Source of the DNA: Propionivibrio sp.
GTDB taxonomy: Bacteria > Pseudomonadota > Gammaproteobacteria > Burkholderiales > Rhodocyclaceae
Direction: 5' to 3'
Assembly (NCBI GenBank): GCA_016705685.1
Contig: JADJLB010000002.1
Location: 549,690-613,689 of the forward strand
DNA length: 64,000 bases
A program made the translations under genes and the position numbers. Positions 54,901-63,683 of this stretch are shown piece after piece (the stretch's first letter is position 1; every line of letters begins with the position of its first letter). The notes beneath the pieces were generated by a model. The model did no database searches. It saw only the letters and a program-made list of their open reading frames with translations, and was not told where the DNA came from.

Positions 54901-55079
54901 AATCGGCGGCGGCGCTCAGCACGGCGACCCTGAAAGCCCAGGCGAATGGTGCCATGTCGCGTAGCGATAGCCTGCGTCAAGCGCAGGTGGCGATGATCGA
55001 CGGCCAGGTCGGCGGCGGGAAGTGGACCCATCCCTTCTACTGGGCGCCTTACGCGCTGTTTGGCGACCCGGCGCGCTGA
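51945..55079 (+). CDS. Exported TPR-CHAT protein (caspase-superfamily protease)
   Basis: The protein has 1044 residues from ATG 51945 (MNPSSLLYRC), with a good ribosome binding site GGGGAG; a longer frame upstream is less likely. A signal peptide ends in CAHAQ at about residue 43. The middle is a TPR-rich helical solenoid (about 60-700). The C-terminal CHAT domain (about 760-1044) has catalytic His in FATHGLM (H900) and Cys in LLSACNTA (C949), then RGFFFAGARSVLATHWAVESESA. CHAT proteases are usually paired with partners that activate them; here the pair would act in the periplasm or outside. Confidence 0.9.
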   Translation: MNPSSLLYRCSFGCFGSGHLRRLFAVSLAALFLAWTVPCAHAQSDLEESGSVSFNDADTGSVKLTPDEAARILASPLPEAADARYAALQRQYEAARLLEDQPRLIATSRQLVDAGRGRPGGEEWIIAYLNAEFIWGSSGTALNACEPFIADARLSPGTRALVALRQTYFAAQGRDRVLLSRYWSRADELSKKAMKQAASMPVRLPVDRLQVRSEIERWEGDSAAAVATLREAIGVARRDLAAELARTGNQRAPAVLDAYNRLDGSLGMLTYALVRQGRAQEAIDVAQENLALWRAGKLNDVLGARWNYRLATSLISTQQYEAGLAAARLSDEMLQRAGSSAASHTRWLARQEMVRGLIGLKRWKEADESYREFLAVMPADVLARTRASDWRLLALLAAENGRYDEALELAERHYRYRTRLYGSRHPQTQEAAGVRAVVRLLHGDIKQAMSDYEALFAATLDNTAGWLDLDLRGVRGYVLGIAFDEFMRYVAERAVKGEAVDTALTDRALQIADRSNLSVTQRALTDSTARVLATTPALRTLLEAEQTQRQVVSTLFGKLNTTLTEEDRLRREGRADAFKALPESERKAHAERLKAVRDLIPIQQDEAVTARSALNTQREGIARQFPAYADLVTPATPRPEQLRRLLDPGEAMVVIYPTDTATLVWLLGAEGHNGFSASKPNRDDLKRRVAELRAMFDIGNAAPGSAPALQPALLYAFYRDLLAPLDASLRGVRSLIVATSGPLASLPLAALVTEPPSGNAAPAWLVRKMAVTQLPSPSSLLALRRVAQPQVAARPLLGFGDPLFKLASTAKGKAGKTGSTTATPPQSATLTTDATRYDAEWGFRYADMPPLPETRIELQAVAAALGADASKDLVLGADATRRAVINANLLDRRVVAFATHGLMPGQLPGISKPSLAMAANVDERESPLLELDDVLGLRLNAQWVLLSACNTAAGEQGGGAMSGLVRGFFFAGARSVLATHWAVESESAAALSTATLKAQANGAMSRSDSLRQAQVAMIDGQVGGGKWTHPFYWAPYALFGDPAR

Positions 55080-55263
55080 CCCTGTTCGGCATGCCGGGCG
55101 ACGGCACGGCGGGAAGCGGCCGCCGGATCCGGCTCGTCAGCGACGTTGAGGCCGTACAGGGCAACGGAGAGGGTCAGGACAACATCATCGATCGGCAAAG
55201 GCAGTTACGTGAGTTGTCCGCAAGGTGAACGGTCGATAAGACGACCGGAACACCACATCAGCC

Positions 55264-55293
55264 TTGACTCGCCACACCGTACTATTCTATTCT
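55264..55293 (+). promoter_or_regulatory. Possible promoter of the hybrid kinase gene
   Basis: -35 TTGACT, 18-bp spacer, -10 TATTCT. A weak match, but it is the best in 55080-55408, which otherwise shows no gene. Confidence 0.35.
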
Positions 55294-55408
55294 CATAAAA
55301 GCTTGCAGGACGACGCCTTCGAAGTTGAATAACAATTGCGCCGACGCGACTGCTCTTCCGAGTATCCTCGTCAGCGCCCTACAAATCTGGCCCGAAGAAG
55401 CCCTGAAA

Positions 55409-58400
55409 ATGCTTGAAAAAGCGATGGCGATGTTGCCCGTACGGATGCTGCGTATTGCCCATACGATCATTCTTGCGATTGTGCTGCTGATGATCAGCCA
55501 GGCTACCGCGCTTTGGTGGTCACTTGACAGCAAGCTCAGACTGCAACCCGGCGCGCTTGACTCTTTCGGTGTCGCGATACTGGTCGGCGTCCTGGCCATA
55601 TGTGGCGGCATGGTCATCCTGTCACTGGTGATTGGACGAATCGAGCGACTTTTCCAGCGCTATGCGCAGCGTGGACTGGAAATAGCACAGCAGGATTCCG
55701 AGAACCTGGCGCTGATCGCGCAAACGATCGATGCGGCAGTGATCGTTACTGATCGGAATGGTCTCATCACCTGGGTGAACCAAAGTTTTTCGCGCATCAC
55801 CGGCTATGGTCTCGACGAGGTTCGCGGTCAGATTCCCGGTCGACTGCTGCATGGAAAGCGCACCGATCGGGGGACGGTGGCCAGGATGAGAGAGTGCATC
55901 CACAAAGGCGAGGCAGTGCGGGCAGAAATCATCAATTACGCAAAAGACGGCCGCGAATACTGGCTGGACCTCAATATTCAGCCGGTACGTGACAAGTACG
56001 GCAACATTAGCCAGTTTATCGCCGTCAACAGTGAAATTACCCTGCAAAAAAGACAAGAGGAGGAGCTACGCCAGACCCGAAACTTTCTTCAGGAGGTCAT
56101 CGACCGGCTGCCGATGGCCTTGCACGTCAAGGACTACAAGGAAGGTGCCGGAGGGCGATTCAAGCTCTGGAATCGCAAGGCGACGGAGTTTTCCGGTCTG
56201 GAGGCGATGACGACCGTCGGCCGTAGCGACTTCGATTTCTGGACCAAGGAACAGGCCGATTCGTTTCGTGCCCAGGACATGGAGACCTTTCGAGACGGCC
56301 GCTTGATCGAAATTCCGGACGAATCGATCAATAGCCCGGTGCTCGGTCATCGCTGGTTGCACACGCGCAAGATCCCCGTCTTTGACAAGCTGGGCCGGCC
56401 GGATTATTTGCTCAGCATTGCGGAGGACATCACCGAGCGCAAGGACGTGGCGGATCGCTTGCAGCGGCTGGTGGCCTTCCAGGATCAGCTGATGGATACC
56501 ATTCCCAGCCCGATCTTCTACAAGGATTCGAACGGGGTGTACCAAGGCTGCAATCGCTCCTTCGAGGCTTATCTTGGCCGTCGCCGCGAGGAAATCGTCG
56601 GCCGCACCGTTTTCGAAATCAGCCCGAGCGAACTGGCCGAGCGCTACCATGCCCAGGATCTGGCGTTGATTTCTCAGGGAGGGTTCCAGAACTACGAATT
56701 CAATGTTCGGCATGCCGACGGCAGCCTGCACGACGTCATGTTTCAAAAGGCCACGTTTACCGACGAAACAGGCAAGGTGGCGGGTCTGGTCGGTGTGATG
56801 CTGGACATCACCGAGAATAAGAAGAACCAGGCACAACTGGCGAACGAGAAGTCGCTGCTACGCGCCATCATCGACAGCATACCCGACTCCATTTACTTCA
56901 AAAACGCGAACGGAGTTTACCTGGGTTGCAACAAGTCTTACGCCGCCATGAGGGGGCAACCGGAAGCGGAACTGATAGGCAGGACCGAGGATGTTCCGAC
57001 AGGTCTCAAGACCGCCGATATTATCCGCGCACAGGAACAGCTCATCCTGGCCACAGGGAAACCGTACCACGCCGAAGAATGGTTCACCTATCCCGATGGC
57101 CGGGAGATTCTTCTCGAGACCCTGAAAACATTCTATTGCGATGACGATCGGCAACTGCTGGGTTTTATCGGAATCAGTCGCGACATCACGGAACGGAAAC
57201 GGGTGTGGGACGCACTCAATACGGCGAAGGAAGATGCCGAGAAGGCGAACCGCGCGAAATCGGTGTTCCTGGCCACCATGAGTCACGAAATCCGCACACC
57301 GTTGACCTCGATCATCGGCTTCGCCGAATTGCTCGCCGATCCATCGATCGATCGGGAGATGCGCCGGGATGCCGAATGCACGATATTGCGCGGTGGCAAG
57401 CACTTGCTCAGTATTATCAACGATATTCTCGATCTGTCGAAAATCGAGGCGGGGCAACTGGGGTTGGAAAGCATCCCGTTTTCCCCGCTCGAAATTCACT
57501 CTGGCCTTGATTCGGAGCTTGGCACGCTGGCGCGCGAAAAGGGGGTCGAATTCCATACGGCGGTCGAATACCCGATGCCATCGTTGGTATTGGGCGATTC
57601 CACGCGATGGAAACAGATCTTGCTCAATCTCTGCGGAAACGCTGTCAAATTCACGGCGCGGGGAAGTGTCACCGTCACCGTTTCCTACGATAGGTCCAAG
57701 GCGCGACTTATCTGCCGCGTGGCCGATACGGGCATCGGAATTTCGACCGAGCAAGCCGACAATCTGTTTCGGCCATTTGCGCAGGCCGATAACTCCATTA
57801 CGCGCAAATACGGTGGCACCGGTCTGGGTTTGCATCTGGTGCGACACTTGACGGACGCGATGGGCGGAAATGTCACGGTCAAAAGCGAACCCGGGATTGG
57901 CTCCGAATTTCTTGCCCAGATCAGTGCGCCGATGGCCGAGGGGGCGCAAGTTCTGACGATCGGGCCGAAACCGCGTGACAGAATAAGCTTGCCCGCAAAG
58001 GTGCCATCAAGGCACCTGTCGGGCCGGGTCCTGCTGGCCGAGGATGGTCTCGACAATCGCAAGCTCATTTGTGCCTTTCTTGGCAAATTGGGGCTGGAGA
58101 TGGTGACCGCTGATAACGGCGAACAGGCCGTCGAGCAGGCGCTTGCCGGCAACTTCGATGTCATTCTGATGGATATTCAGATGCCAGTGCTGGATGGCGT
58201 CAGCGCGACCGAGTTGCTGCGCGCGGCAGGGTATGGCCGACCGATCATTGCCCTGACGGCCAATGTCATGACCGAAGACGTCCAACGCTATCTGCGCTCA
58301 GGCTGCACGCACTGCGTCGGCAAGCCGATCGATTTCACTGCCCTGAATCTTCTGCTGTGCGAGCTGTTGCAGCCAGAAGCGCTTGAGCATTCTCGGGTGA

Positions 58401-58702
58401 TGGGCAATGACCAGATTCCGGGCTACGCCGAAATCAAGGCGGAGTTCGAGGCGCGGTTCCCGGACCGGATTCGGCAGCTTAAGGTACTCATCGGCGAAAG
58501 CGACTGGGGTGGTGCTCGCCTCGTGGCGCATACGCTTGCCGGTACGGCGGGTTCGTTTGGCCATGCCGAGGTCGGCACGGCCGCGCGCGTTTTGGAAAGG
58601 GCGTTGGTCGAAAACAAGCCGGAGCAGATCGGCAGTGCACTTCTCGCGCTGCTGGATCTGCTGGCGGTTCGTGATCTTTGCACGAACAAGGGGAAGGTAT
58701 GA
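55409..58702 (+). CDS. Hybrid sensor histidine kinase with several PAS domains, receiver and Hpt
   Basis: The protein has about 1097 residues from ATG 55409; a TTG at 55325 would add 28. Two N-terminal membrane helices enclose a very short periplasmic loop. Four PAS domains follow (each ending in a PAC-like DITERK, DITENK or RDITERK segment), then HisKA with FLATMSHEIRTPLTSII, HATPase (NLCGNAVKFTARG, DTGIGIS, GTGLGLHLV), a receiver with Asp in ILMDIQMPVLDG, and an Hpt domain with the phospho-His in HTLAGTAGSFG. This is a complete internal phosphorelay. The next gene encodes a stand-alone receiver, overlapping by 4 bp. Confidence 0.9.
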   Translation: MLEKAMAMLPVRMLRIAHTIILAIVLLMISQATALWWSLDSKLRLQPGALDSFGVAILVGVLAICGGMVILSLVIGRIERLFQRYAQRGLEIAQQDSENLALIAQTIDAAVIVTDRNGLITWVNQSFSRITGYGLDEVRGQIPGRLLHGKRTDRGTVARMRECIHKGEAVRAEIINYAKDGREYWLDLNIQPVRDKYGNISQFIAVNSEITLQKRQEEELRQTRNFLQEVIDRLPMALHVKDYKEGAGGRFKLWNRKATEFSGLEAMTTVGRSDFDFWTKEQADSFRAQDMETFRDGRLIEIPDESINSPVLGHRWLHTRKIPVFDKLGRPDYLLSIAEDITERKDVADRLQRLVAFQDQLMDTIPSPIFYKDSNGVYQGCNRSFEAYLGRRREEIVGRTVFEISPSELAERYHAQDLALISQGGFQNYEFNVRHADGSLHDVMFQKATFTDETGKVAGLVGVMLDITENKKNQAQLANEKSLLRAIIDSIPDSIYFKNANGVYLGCNKSYAAMRGQPEAELIGRTEDVPTGLKTADIIRAQEQLILATGKPYHAEEWFTYPDGREILLETLKTFYCDDDRQLLGFIGISRDITERKRVWDALNTAKEDAEKANRAKSVFLATMSHEIRTPLTSIIGFAELLADPSIDREMRRDAECTILRGGKHLLSIINDILDLSKIEAGQLGLESIPFSPLEIHSGLDSELGTLAREKGVEFHTAVEYPMPSLVLGDSTRWKQILLNLCGNAVKFTARGSVTVTVSYDRSKARLICRVADTGIGISTEQADNLFRPFAQADNSITRKYGGTGLGLHLVRHLTDAMGGNVTVKSEPGIGSEFLAQISAPMAEGAQVLTIGPKPRDRISLPAKVPSRHLSGRVLLAEDGLDNRKLICAFLGKLGLEMVTADNGEQAVEQALAGNFDVILMDIQMPVLDGVSATELLRAAGYGRPIIALTANVMTEDVQRYLRSGCTHCVGKPIDFTALNLLLCELLQPEALEHSRVMGNDQIPGYAEIKAEFEARFPDRIRQLKVLIGESDWGGARLVAHTLAGTAGSFGHAEVGTAARVLERALVENKPEQIGSALLALLDLLAVRDLCTNKGKV

Positions 58703-59121
58703 AAGAACAAGTCGAGATACTCGTCGCCGATGACGAACAAGAAATTAGAAGCCTGCTCGGGTTGATGCTGAAGAATCGCGGCTACACGAATATTACGTTC
58801 GCATGCGATGGTTTGGGTGCCATCGACGTAATGCAGCAAAAGTCGCTGGATCTGGCCTTCCTGGACATCAATATGCCGGGCATTGACGGGATCAGCGTGC
58901 TCAAGCATGGGATGGAGCTCAATGCGTCGTGCTTTTATGTCATCGTCAGCGCCCAGAGCGATCTTCATAGCGTCAAGGACGTCATCAAGGCCGGTGCCCG
59001 TGGCTTTATTGTGAAACCGTTTACCGAGCGGAAAGTGGTCGATCTGCTTGGCAAATTCGAACAGACCTATGTTGACGCCGCTCAGAGTTTCGAAGCCTTA
59101 TTCAAGAGCGGGGCCATTTGA
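58699..59121 (+). CDS. Single-domain response regulator
   Basis: The protein has 140 residues from ATG 58699, with ATGA overlap to the kinase. Only a receiver domain is present: acidic pair DDE, phospho-acceptor Asp in LAFLDINMPGIDG, and Lys in VKPF. There is no output domain, so it is likely the final phosphate acceptor of the upstream hybrid kinase, acting by protein contact as CheY does, or as a phosphate sink. Confidence 0.9.
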   Translation: MKEQVEILVADDEQEIRSLLGLMLKNRGYTNITFACDGLGAIDVMQQKSLDLAFLDINMPGIDGISVLKHGMELNASCFYVIVSAQSDLHSVKDVIKAGARGFIVKPFTERKVVDLLGKFEQTYVDAAQSFEALFKSGAI

Positions 59122-59165
59122 CCGTGGGCCGTCGCTCCGACACCGCCGGTGACTACACCCGCAAA

Positions 59166-60512
59166 TTACATCGTGAGCTGCAATTTTTCGAGTGTCTTAC
59201 GGTGCTTCATCCCGAGCACGCACTGGGGGCGGTGAGCCGCAATCATTGTCACGGCATCATCGACGCTGGCTGCGTGCCTGCCGAGTAGCAGCCACGCAGC
59301 GACCGCGCTCGCCGAACGCGAGAAACCGAGCGCGCAACAGACGAGCAAAGGTCCCTGACTGCGCAATGACTCAATATGCTGTGCGGCCATGCGTAATTGC
59401 GTTGCATCAGGCGTCACGAGATCGAGCCAGGGCAGGTAATGCACAGTCCAGTCACCCGATGGTGCGGAAAGTTCGGCGGTCAGGTCAAGCAAAGATTCAA
59501 ATCGACCATCTCTCATGTCTTTCCGGCCGGGCATTCGGCCAAGCCAGATGCCATCGACAATCTCCACCGGATGTGGACATCTGATGGTCCAAATCCGCGA
59601 GTTGAGCCAGGCCATGGCGATGTAAGGCGCGAGTATCCAGCGAGTGGAAATGGCGAAGCGTCCTTCGCATTTTTGAAAACCGTCCGGGCCGAACCCAAAG
59701 TAGTTCAGGGCGACGAGTAGTAAAGCAGTGGCTGGCCAGAGCAGCCAGAGTAGCCATCCGTGACCGTCACCAAAAAGCGCAAACACGGTACATAGCGTGG
59801 CTCCCGCCAGATAACGGGTGCCCAGCCGAAGGCGCTCTGGAGAAGTGGAAAATCTCCAGCAAGAAAATGGTGTCGATCCTTGGTCGGGCCACAGCCACAG
59901 GCAAAACAGACCAAGCAGTGCGCCGGTTGGCACATCGATGAAATGGTGCTGATACGTTGTCAGGACGGACAAGAGGATGAGGAAGGACCAGAAATCTGCG
60001 AGATGCCTCAAGACCCCGTGGCTGACTGCTCGATAACGCACCCAAAGAATCAGCAGCAGGGCGATATGCAGTGAGGGTGCCTGGTTGAACGGCTTGTCGA
60101 ATCCAGCCAGGGCGGTGTAAAAGGCCGAATAAATGCTGTCGTCCAACGGCGGCTTTTCAAAACTGAAGCGAAGCGGGAATGCCATGAAACAGGTGATGGC
60201 GATGACTTGCGCACTGCAGAGCCGGCGGGCGTGGCAGTCGACTTCGTCCCGGCTTCGGCAAAGCAGGAATGAAAGTCCATAAGACAGATCGATCGACCAG
60301 TAAGGAATAATGGTCCAGGCGACGAACGGGATGCTGCTTTCCCAGGCAAAGACGACCGTGCCCGGGTGTGAAAACGTCGCTGTCCACCAGTTGGCGAATC
60401 CGTAAGAAAGAAAGAAGAAAGGTCCGAGAAAGAGCAGCCATGCCATGCCGCGTTTCCAGGGCCGCCATGGCGGCGCGGCGGAATGTGCTTCTGCCAACGA
60501 TTGTCCCGTCAT
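59166..60512 (-). CDS. PAP2-like phosphatase fused to dual-specificity phosphatase
   Basis: The protein has 448 residues from ATG 60512 (MTGQSLAEAHS). The N-terminal two thirds are multi-helical, with a lipid-phosphatase PAP2/IPC-synthase-like active site: NQAPSLHIALLL and YQHHFIDVPTGALLG. The C-terminal third (about 300-448) is a dual-specificity phosphatase with the CX5R loop CCALGFSRSAS (Cys-Arg spacing kept, the usual preceding His replaced by Cys). This fusion occurs in phospholipid clusters; it may dephosphorylate a lipid phosphate made by the CDP-alcohol phosphatidyltransferase encoded upstream. It ends the operon. Confidence 0.85.
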   Translation of the reverse strand: MTGQSLAEAHSAAPPWRPWKRGMAWLLFLGPFFFLSYGFANWWTATFSHPGTVVFAWESSIPFVAWTIIPYWSIDLSYGLSFLLCRSRDEVDCHARRLCSAQVIAITCFMAFPLRFSFEKPPLDDSIYSAFYTALAGFDKPFNQAPSLHIALLLILWVRYRAVSHGVLRHLADFWSFLILLSVLTTYQHHFIDVPTGALLGLFCLWLWPDQGSTPFSCWRFSTSPERLRLGTRYLAGATLCTVFALFGDGHGWLLWLLWPATALLLVALNYFGFGPDGFQKCEGRFAISTRWILAPYIAMAWLNSRIWTIRCPHPVEIVDGIWLGRMPGRKDMRDGRFESLLDLTAELSAPSGDWTVHYLPWLDLVTPDATQLRMAAQHIESLRSQGPLLVCCALGFSRSASAVAAWLLLGRHAASVDDAVTMIAAHRPQCVLGMKHRKTLEKLQLTM

Positions 60513-60516
60513 GCGC

Positions 60517-62277
60517 TTACCTTCGTCTGGCCAGGGACACGGTGAACATGCCCCACGCGTCGATGCGTTGCTCAAGCTTTTCAAAGCCGGCATCGGCGAC
60601 GAGTTGGTCGATTTCAGACTGAGTCCGGCGACGCATGACCCAGAGCTTTCCGTCGCGATGGCTGGTCAGGGTGCGCGCAATGAGTTCGAGCTGTGGATGC
60701 CACGGCTGGCCGGTGTAGATCAAATACCCGCCGGGTTCGATGGCCTGTGAAAGCCCATCCAGCGAACGGCAGACCGCGTCGTTCTCGGGAAACAGTTCAT
60801 ACAGGCCGGATACGACGCCGACATTTGCCTTTGGCGTTGTCGCGGCAAGTTCGGCGGCGTCAAAAGCGTCGCCAGCAACGAAGCGGGCAATGTCCGCCAA
60901 GCCGCTGGCCTGGATCAAGGCCTTGCCTTCTCTTACGTTCAGGTCGCTGAAATCGCGCAGCAGAACCGACGCCGGGCGCCGTGCATAGCGTTGCAAGGCT
61001 TCGATAATGTAGCGGCCGTGCCCTGCGGCAATATCGAGGATTTTGACGGCGCGCCCCTGCGAGTGCAGCTTATCCATCGCCAGCAGCAATAGGTCCATGA
61101 TGTAGATTTTGCGCTGGCGGATGCCGCGCCAGCCGATGGAATTGAGATAGGTTCTGTCGATCAGGCGGCCAATGATGCCGCGGCCGGCTGGCGAATTGCG
61201 ATAAACATAATCAAGCGAGCTCCCCGAATCGAAACCCGTCTCATGGCCAAGTCGGAGCCCGCTTGACCATAAACTGCCCAACTTGATACTTAAGCGGGAT
61301 AACGCCCAATAAAGTCCGCGCGGCGTCGGCAGTGATAGCGGACGCGCAAGCGATAGGGCTTCGTCGTATGTGGCGCCGTGTTTGTCTGCCGTACGCAGAT
61401 CGGGTCGGAACGGTGGCGCGGCAAACTGGCCGAGTATGAAGTTTCGAGTTGTGTCGATGGCGACCTGACGATCAAGTTCGCCAAAAGTGTCGTGCAGAAA
61501 ACCGGGAAGAACATGCTTTTCCTTTGTCGGGCTGCCGAGTCGGGAAAAGAACTCGTGCTGCGGGCCGTGATGCACGACCCAGTCCTTTTCGGAAATCAGC
61601 AGCAATGTCGGTGCGGTGATGGCTTGTGCGTCGGCGATGATGCGCGGAGCGGTTTTGTAAAGATCCAGCAAAACGTTGACTGAAATGGAGCGGCTGATCA
61701 GCGGGTCCGCATCGTACGAATCCTGGCGCTGAACGTCATGCGTCAGAAACCTGGATTTGACATAACTGTTGACGAAGAAATTACCTCTCAGGCCTTGCAT
61801 GAGGCTCAGGCCGGGAACCGCCCAAGGGACATAGAGCCTGACCTTGAAGGCGGGCGAGGCGAAGACAAGACAACGGACTGGCGGGGCGTAGTCATGCGCC
61901 CAAATGCCGATCAGCACGGCGCCAATGCTTTGGCCAAGAATCGCCATGTCCTCGGTTGCAATGCCGTAGCGCGAGTGAATATGCTTGACGAAAGTATCCA
62001 CGTCGCGCACCGAACAGGAGAGGCTGGGTGAATACCCCCGGGCTCCCGGCGAGCGTCCATGACCGCGCGCATCCCAGGCAAAAAAATCGAAGTCGAGGAG
62101 GTCCAGCTCGCTGGCAAGATGTGCCATGCGCCCGGAATGTTCATGTCCCCGATGAAACATGACAATGGCCCCTCGTCGCGGCGTACGTTCTGCCGGCCAA
62201 TGGCGATAAAAAAGCGAAATGCCATCGTGGGTTGTGAAGCCGGATTCCAGCATGAGGCGAGAGGCACGCATATCCAT
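60517..62277 (-). CDS. Alpha/beta hydrolase fused to SAM-dependent methyltransferase
   Basis: The protein has 586 residues. The N-terminal part (about 1-285) resembles monoacylglycerol lipases/lysophospholipases: VMFHRGHEHSGR, nucleophile elbow GQSIGA, WDARGHGRSPG and a late Asp-His pair (LPGFLHDTFGE). The C-terminal part (about 380-586) is a class I methyltransferase with the SAM loop VKILDIAAGHGRYIIEAL. It lies 4 bp before the PAP2-DUSP gene. The combination is known in proteobacterial lipid clusters but its product is not known to me. Confidence 0.86.
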   Translation of the reverse strand: MDMRASRLMLESGFTTHDGISLFYRHWPAERTPRRGAIVMFHRGHEHSGRMAHLASELDLLDFDFFAWDARGHGRSPGARGYSPSLSCSVRDVDTFVKHIHSRYGIATEDMAILGQSIGAVLIGIWAHDYAPPVRCLVFASPAFKVRLYVPWAVPGLSLMQGLRGNFFVNSYVKSRFLTHDVQRQDSYDADPLISRSISVNVLLDLYKTAPRIIADAQAITAPTLLLISEKDWVVHHGPQHEFFSRLGSPTKEKHVLPGFLHDTFGELDRQVAIDTTRNFILGQFAAPPFRPDLRTADKHGATYDEALSLARPLSLPTPRGLYWALSRLSIKLGSLWSSGLRLGHETGFDSGSSLDYVYRNSPAGRGIIGRLIDRTYLNSIGWRGIRQRKIYIMDLLLLAMDKLHSQGRAVKILDIAAGHGRYIIEALQRYARRPASVLLRDFSDLNVREGKALIQASGLADIARFVAGDAFDAAELAATTPKANVGVVSGLYELFPENDAVCRSLDGLSQAIEPGGYLIYTGQPWHPQLELIARTLTSHRDGKLWVMRRRTQSEIDQLVADAGFEKLEQRIDAWGMFTVSLARRR

Positions 62278-62290
62278 ATTTGTAAACGAG

Positions 62291-62893
62291 CTAAGAGTCT
62301 GTCAAGCCGCCGCGAATTCGGCAGATGACATTGATCAGGATCAGTACGGCAGTTGTGGGCATGATCCAGAAAGCCCACGGTGGCAATTGACCGGCAGCGC
62401 CATAAACGAGCCCAAGGACGCCGAAGACAACTGCCCGGTCGCTTTTCCCCATCGGCCCATCGTAACGACGGCCTGTCGTGCCGATCGATACGCCGAGTGC
62501 GCCGGCGAATTCAGACAACGATGATAAAAAAATCACGGCGCCGACACTGGCCCAGCCAAACGGCGGAAGGATCACGAAGGGCAAATACAAGGCGGCATCG
62601 GAGACGACATCGGTCAGTTCGTTCAGATAGGCGCCAAGCCGCGATTGCTGGCCATGCTCGCGGGCCAGCATGCCGTCGATGGCATTGAGCGCCATGCGCA
62701 AGAACATCCACAGAGGTAGCAGCAGGAACAGCGTCGCCTGCTCGCTGGCGAACAGCAACAGGCCCAAAAGGCATGAAATGGCCGTCGTAGACAGCGTAAC
62801 GGCGTTGGCCGAGATATTCGTCTGCGCCAGACGCACAACCCATGGCCGCAGACAAGCCTGGAAGCGCTGCTTCAGGGCATAGGTCGAGATCAT
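62291..62893 (-). CDS. CDP-alcohol phosphatidyltransferase family protein
   Basis: The protein has 200 residues from ATG 62893 (MISTYALKQRF), six hydrophobic helices. The CDP-alcohol motif is present as NAIDGMLAREHGQQSRLG, followed by AYLNELTDVVSDA. In the standard motif D-x2-D-G-x2-A-R-x8-9-G-x3-D-x3-D, the first and third Asp are Asn here, while the others are kept. It should transfer a phosphatidyl group from CDP-diacylglycerol, made by the CdsA encoded in the same cluster, to an unknown alcohol. It is 14 bp before the hydrolase-methyltransferase gene. Confidence 0.85.
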   Translation of the reverse strand: MISTYALKQRFQACLRPWVVRLAQTNISANAVTLSTTAISCLLGLLLFASEQATLFLLLPLWMFLRMALNAIDGMLAREHGQQSRLGAYLNELTDVVSDAALYLPFVILPPFGWASVGAVIFLSSLSEFAGALGVSIGTTGRRYDGPMGKSDRAVVFGVLGLVYGAAGQLPPWAFWIMPTTAVLILINVICRIRGGLTDS

Positions 62894-62972
62894 GGAATTT
62901 GCGTCAGGAACATGCCGGTGGCAAATCGGGCGTGAAGTTTCGTCGCACGCTGCGTTCTCTCTGACGTTGTTT

Positions 62973-63629
62973 CTAGCGCCGTCGCAAGAAGACAAACAGG
63001 CCTGCCGCCAATACGCCAAGAACAAAGCCGCCGGCGCCCGCGAACCAGATCCAGCGCTCGGCTTCGGCCATCAGGGGGTTGGTGAAAACGTTGGCAGACA
63101 GGTTCAGTGTGACGATCTTCCACGTGCCGTCGATCTTGCCCAATGTGGAACTCCAACGTGAATCGAGGTGGAAAGGATCGCGTTTGTGGGGGTAAAACGC
63201 ATCGTCCGCTATTCCTTCGGCGACGGCCACATCGCCGTAAAAGCGCGCCGGTGCGCCGAGCGACACTTTGGTTTCATATTTCTTCAGAATGGCGCTTTCA
63301 CCACCTACCATGCGTGAATAATAGGCTTTGACTTCGGGCTTGCCGCGTGAAACTTCGGCATTGAGCCAGGTCACCGTAACGTCGTCGGCCATCATTGCCG
63401 TCAGGCGATCAACGCTTTGTGCGTTGATCCCGGCTTCGACTTCCGCCATCAGGGCACGCAGTTGTTGGCGATCTTCGTCATGAGTCCGTTCAGTGCCGCT
63501 GGCGAAAACGCTGGCTGAGGACAGGCTAGCGCAGACAACGAACAGGGATAGCAGGTAACGCCACGAAAATCGTGTCGCAGCGAAGGTCCCAAAACCAATG
63601 AATTCTTTGCTTTGAGGTGAGCTGTTCAT
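62973..63629 (-). CDS. Exported SnoaL/NTF2-like protein with C-terminal membrane anchor
   Basis: The protein has 218 residues from ATG 63629 (MNSSPQSKEF), preceded by GGAG. An N-terminal signal anchor (about 24-42) is followed by an NTF2/SnoaL-like domain (AEVEAGINAQSVDRLTAMMADDVTVTW, GTWKIVTLNLSANV) and a C-terminal membrane helix with a basic end (FVLGVLAAGLFVFLRRR). The domain probably faces the periplasm. Within the lipid operon it may bind or process a lipid head group (inference). Confidence 0.72.
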   Translation of the reverse strand: MNSSPQSKEFIGFGTFAATRFSWRYLLSLFVVCASLSSASVFASGTERTHDEDRQQLRALMAEVEAGINAQSVDRLTAMMADDVTVTWLNAEVSRGKPEVKAYYSRMVGGESAILKKYETKVSLGAPARFYGDVAVAEGIADDAFYPHKRDPFHLDSRWSSTLGKIDGTWKIVTLNLSANVFTNPLMAEAERWIWFAGAGGFVLGVLAAGLFVFLRRR

Positions 63630-63683
63630 GATGACTCCGGAAAAATAAATCACAACAGGAAAGTGCTTGGTGGCGAAAGACCT

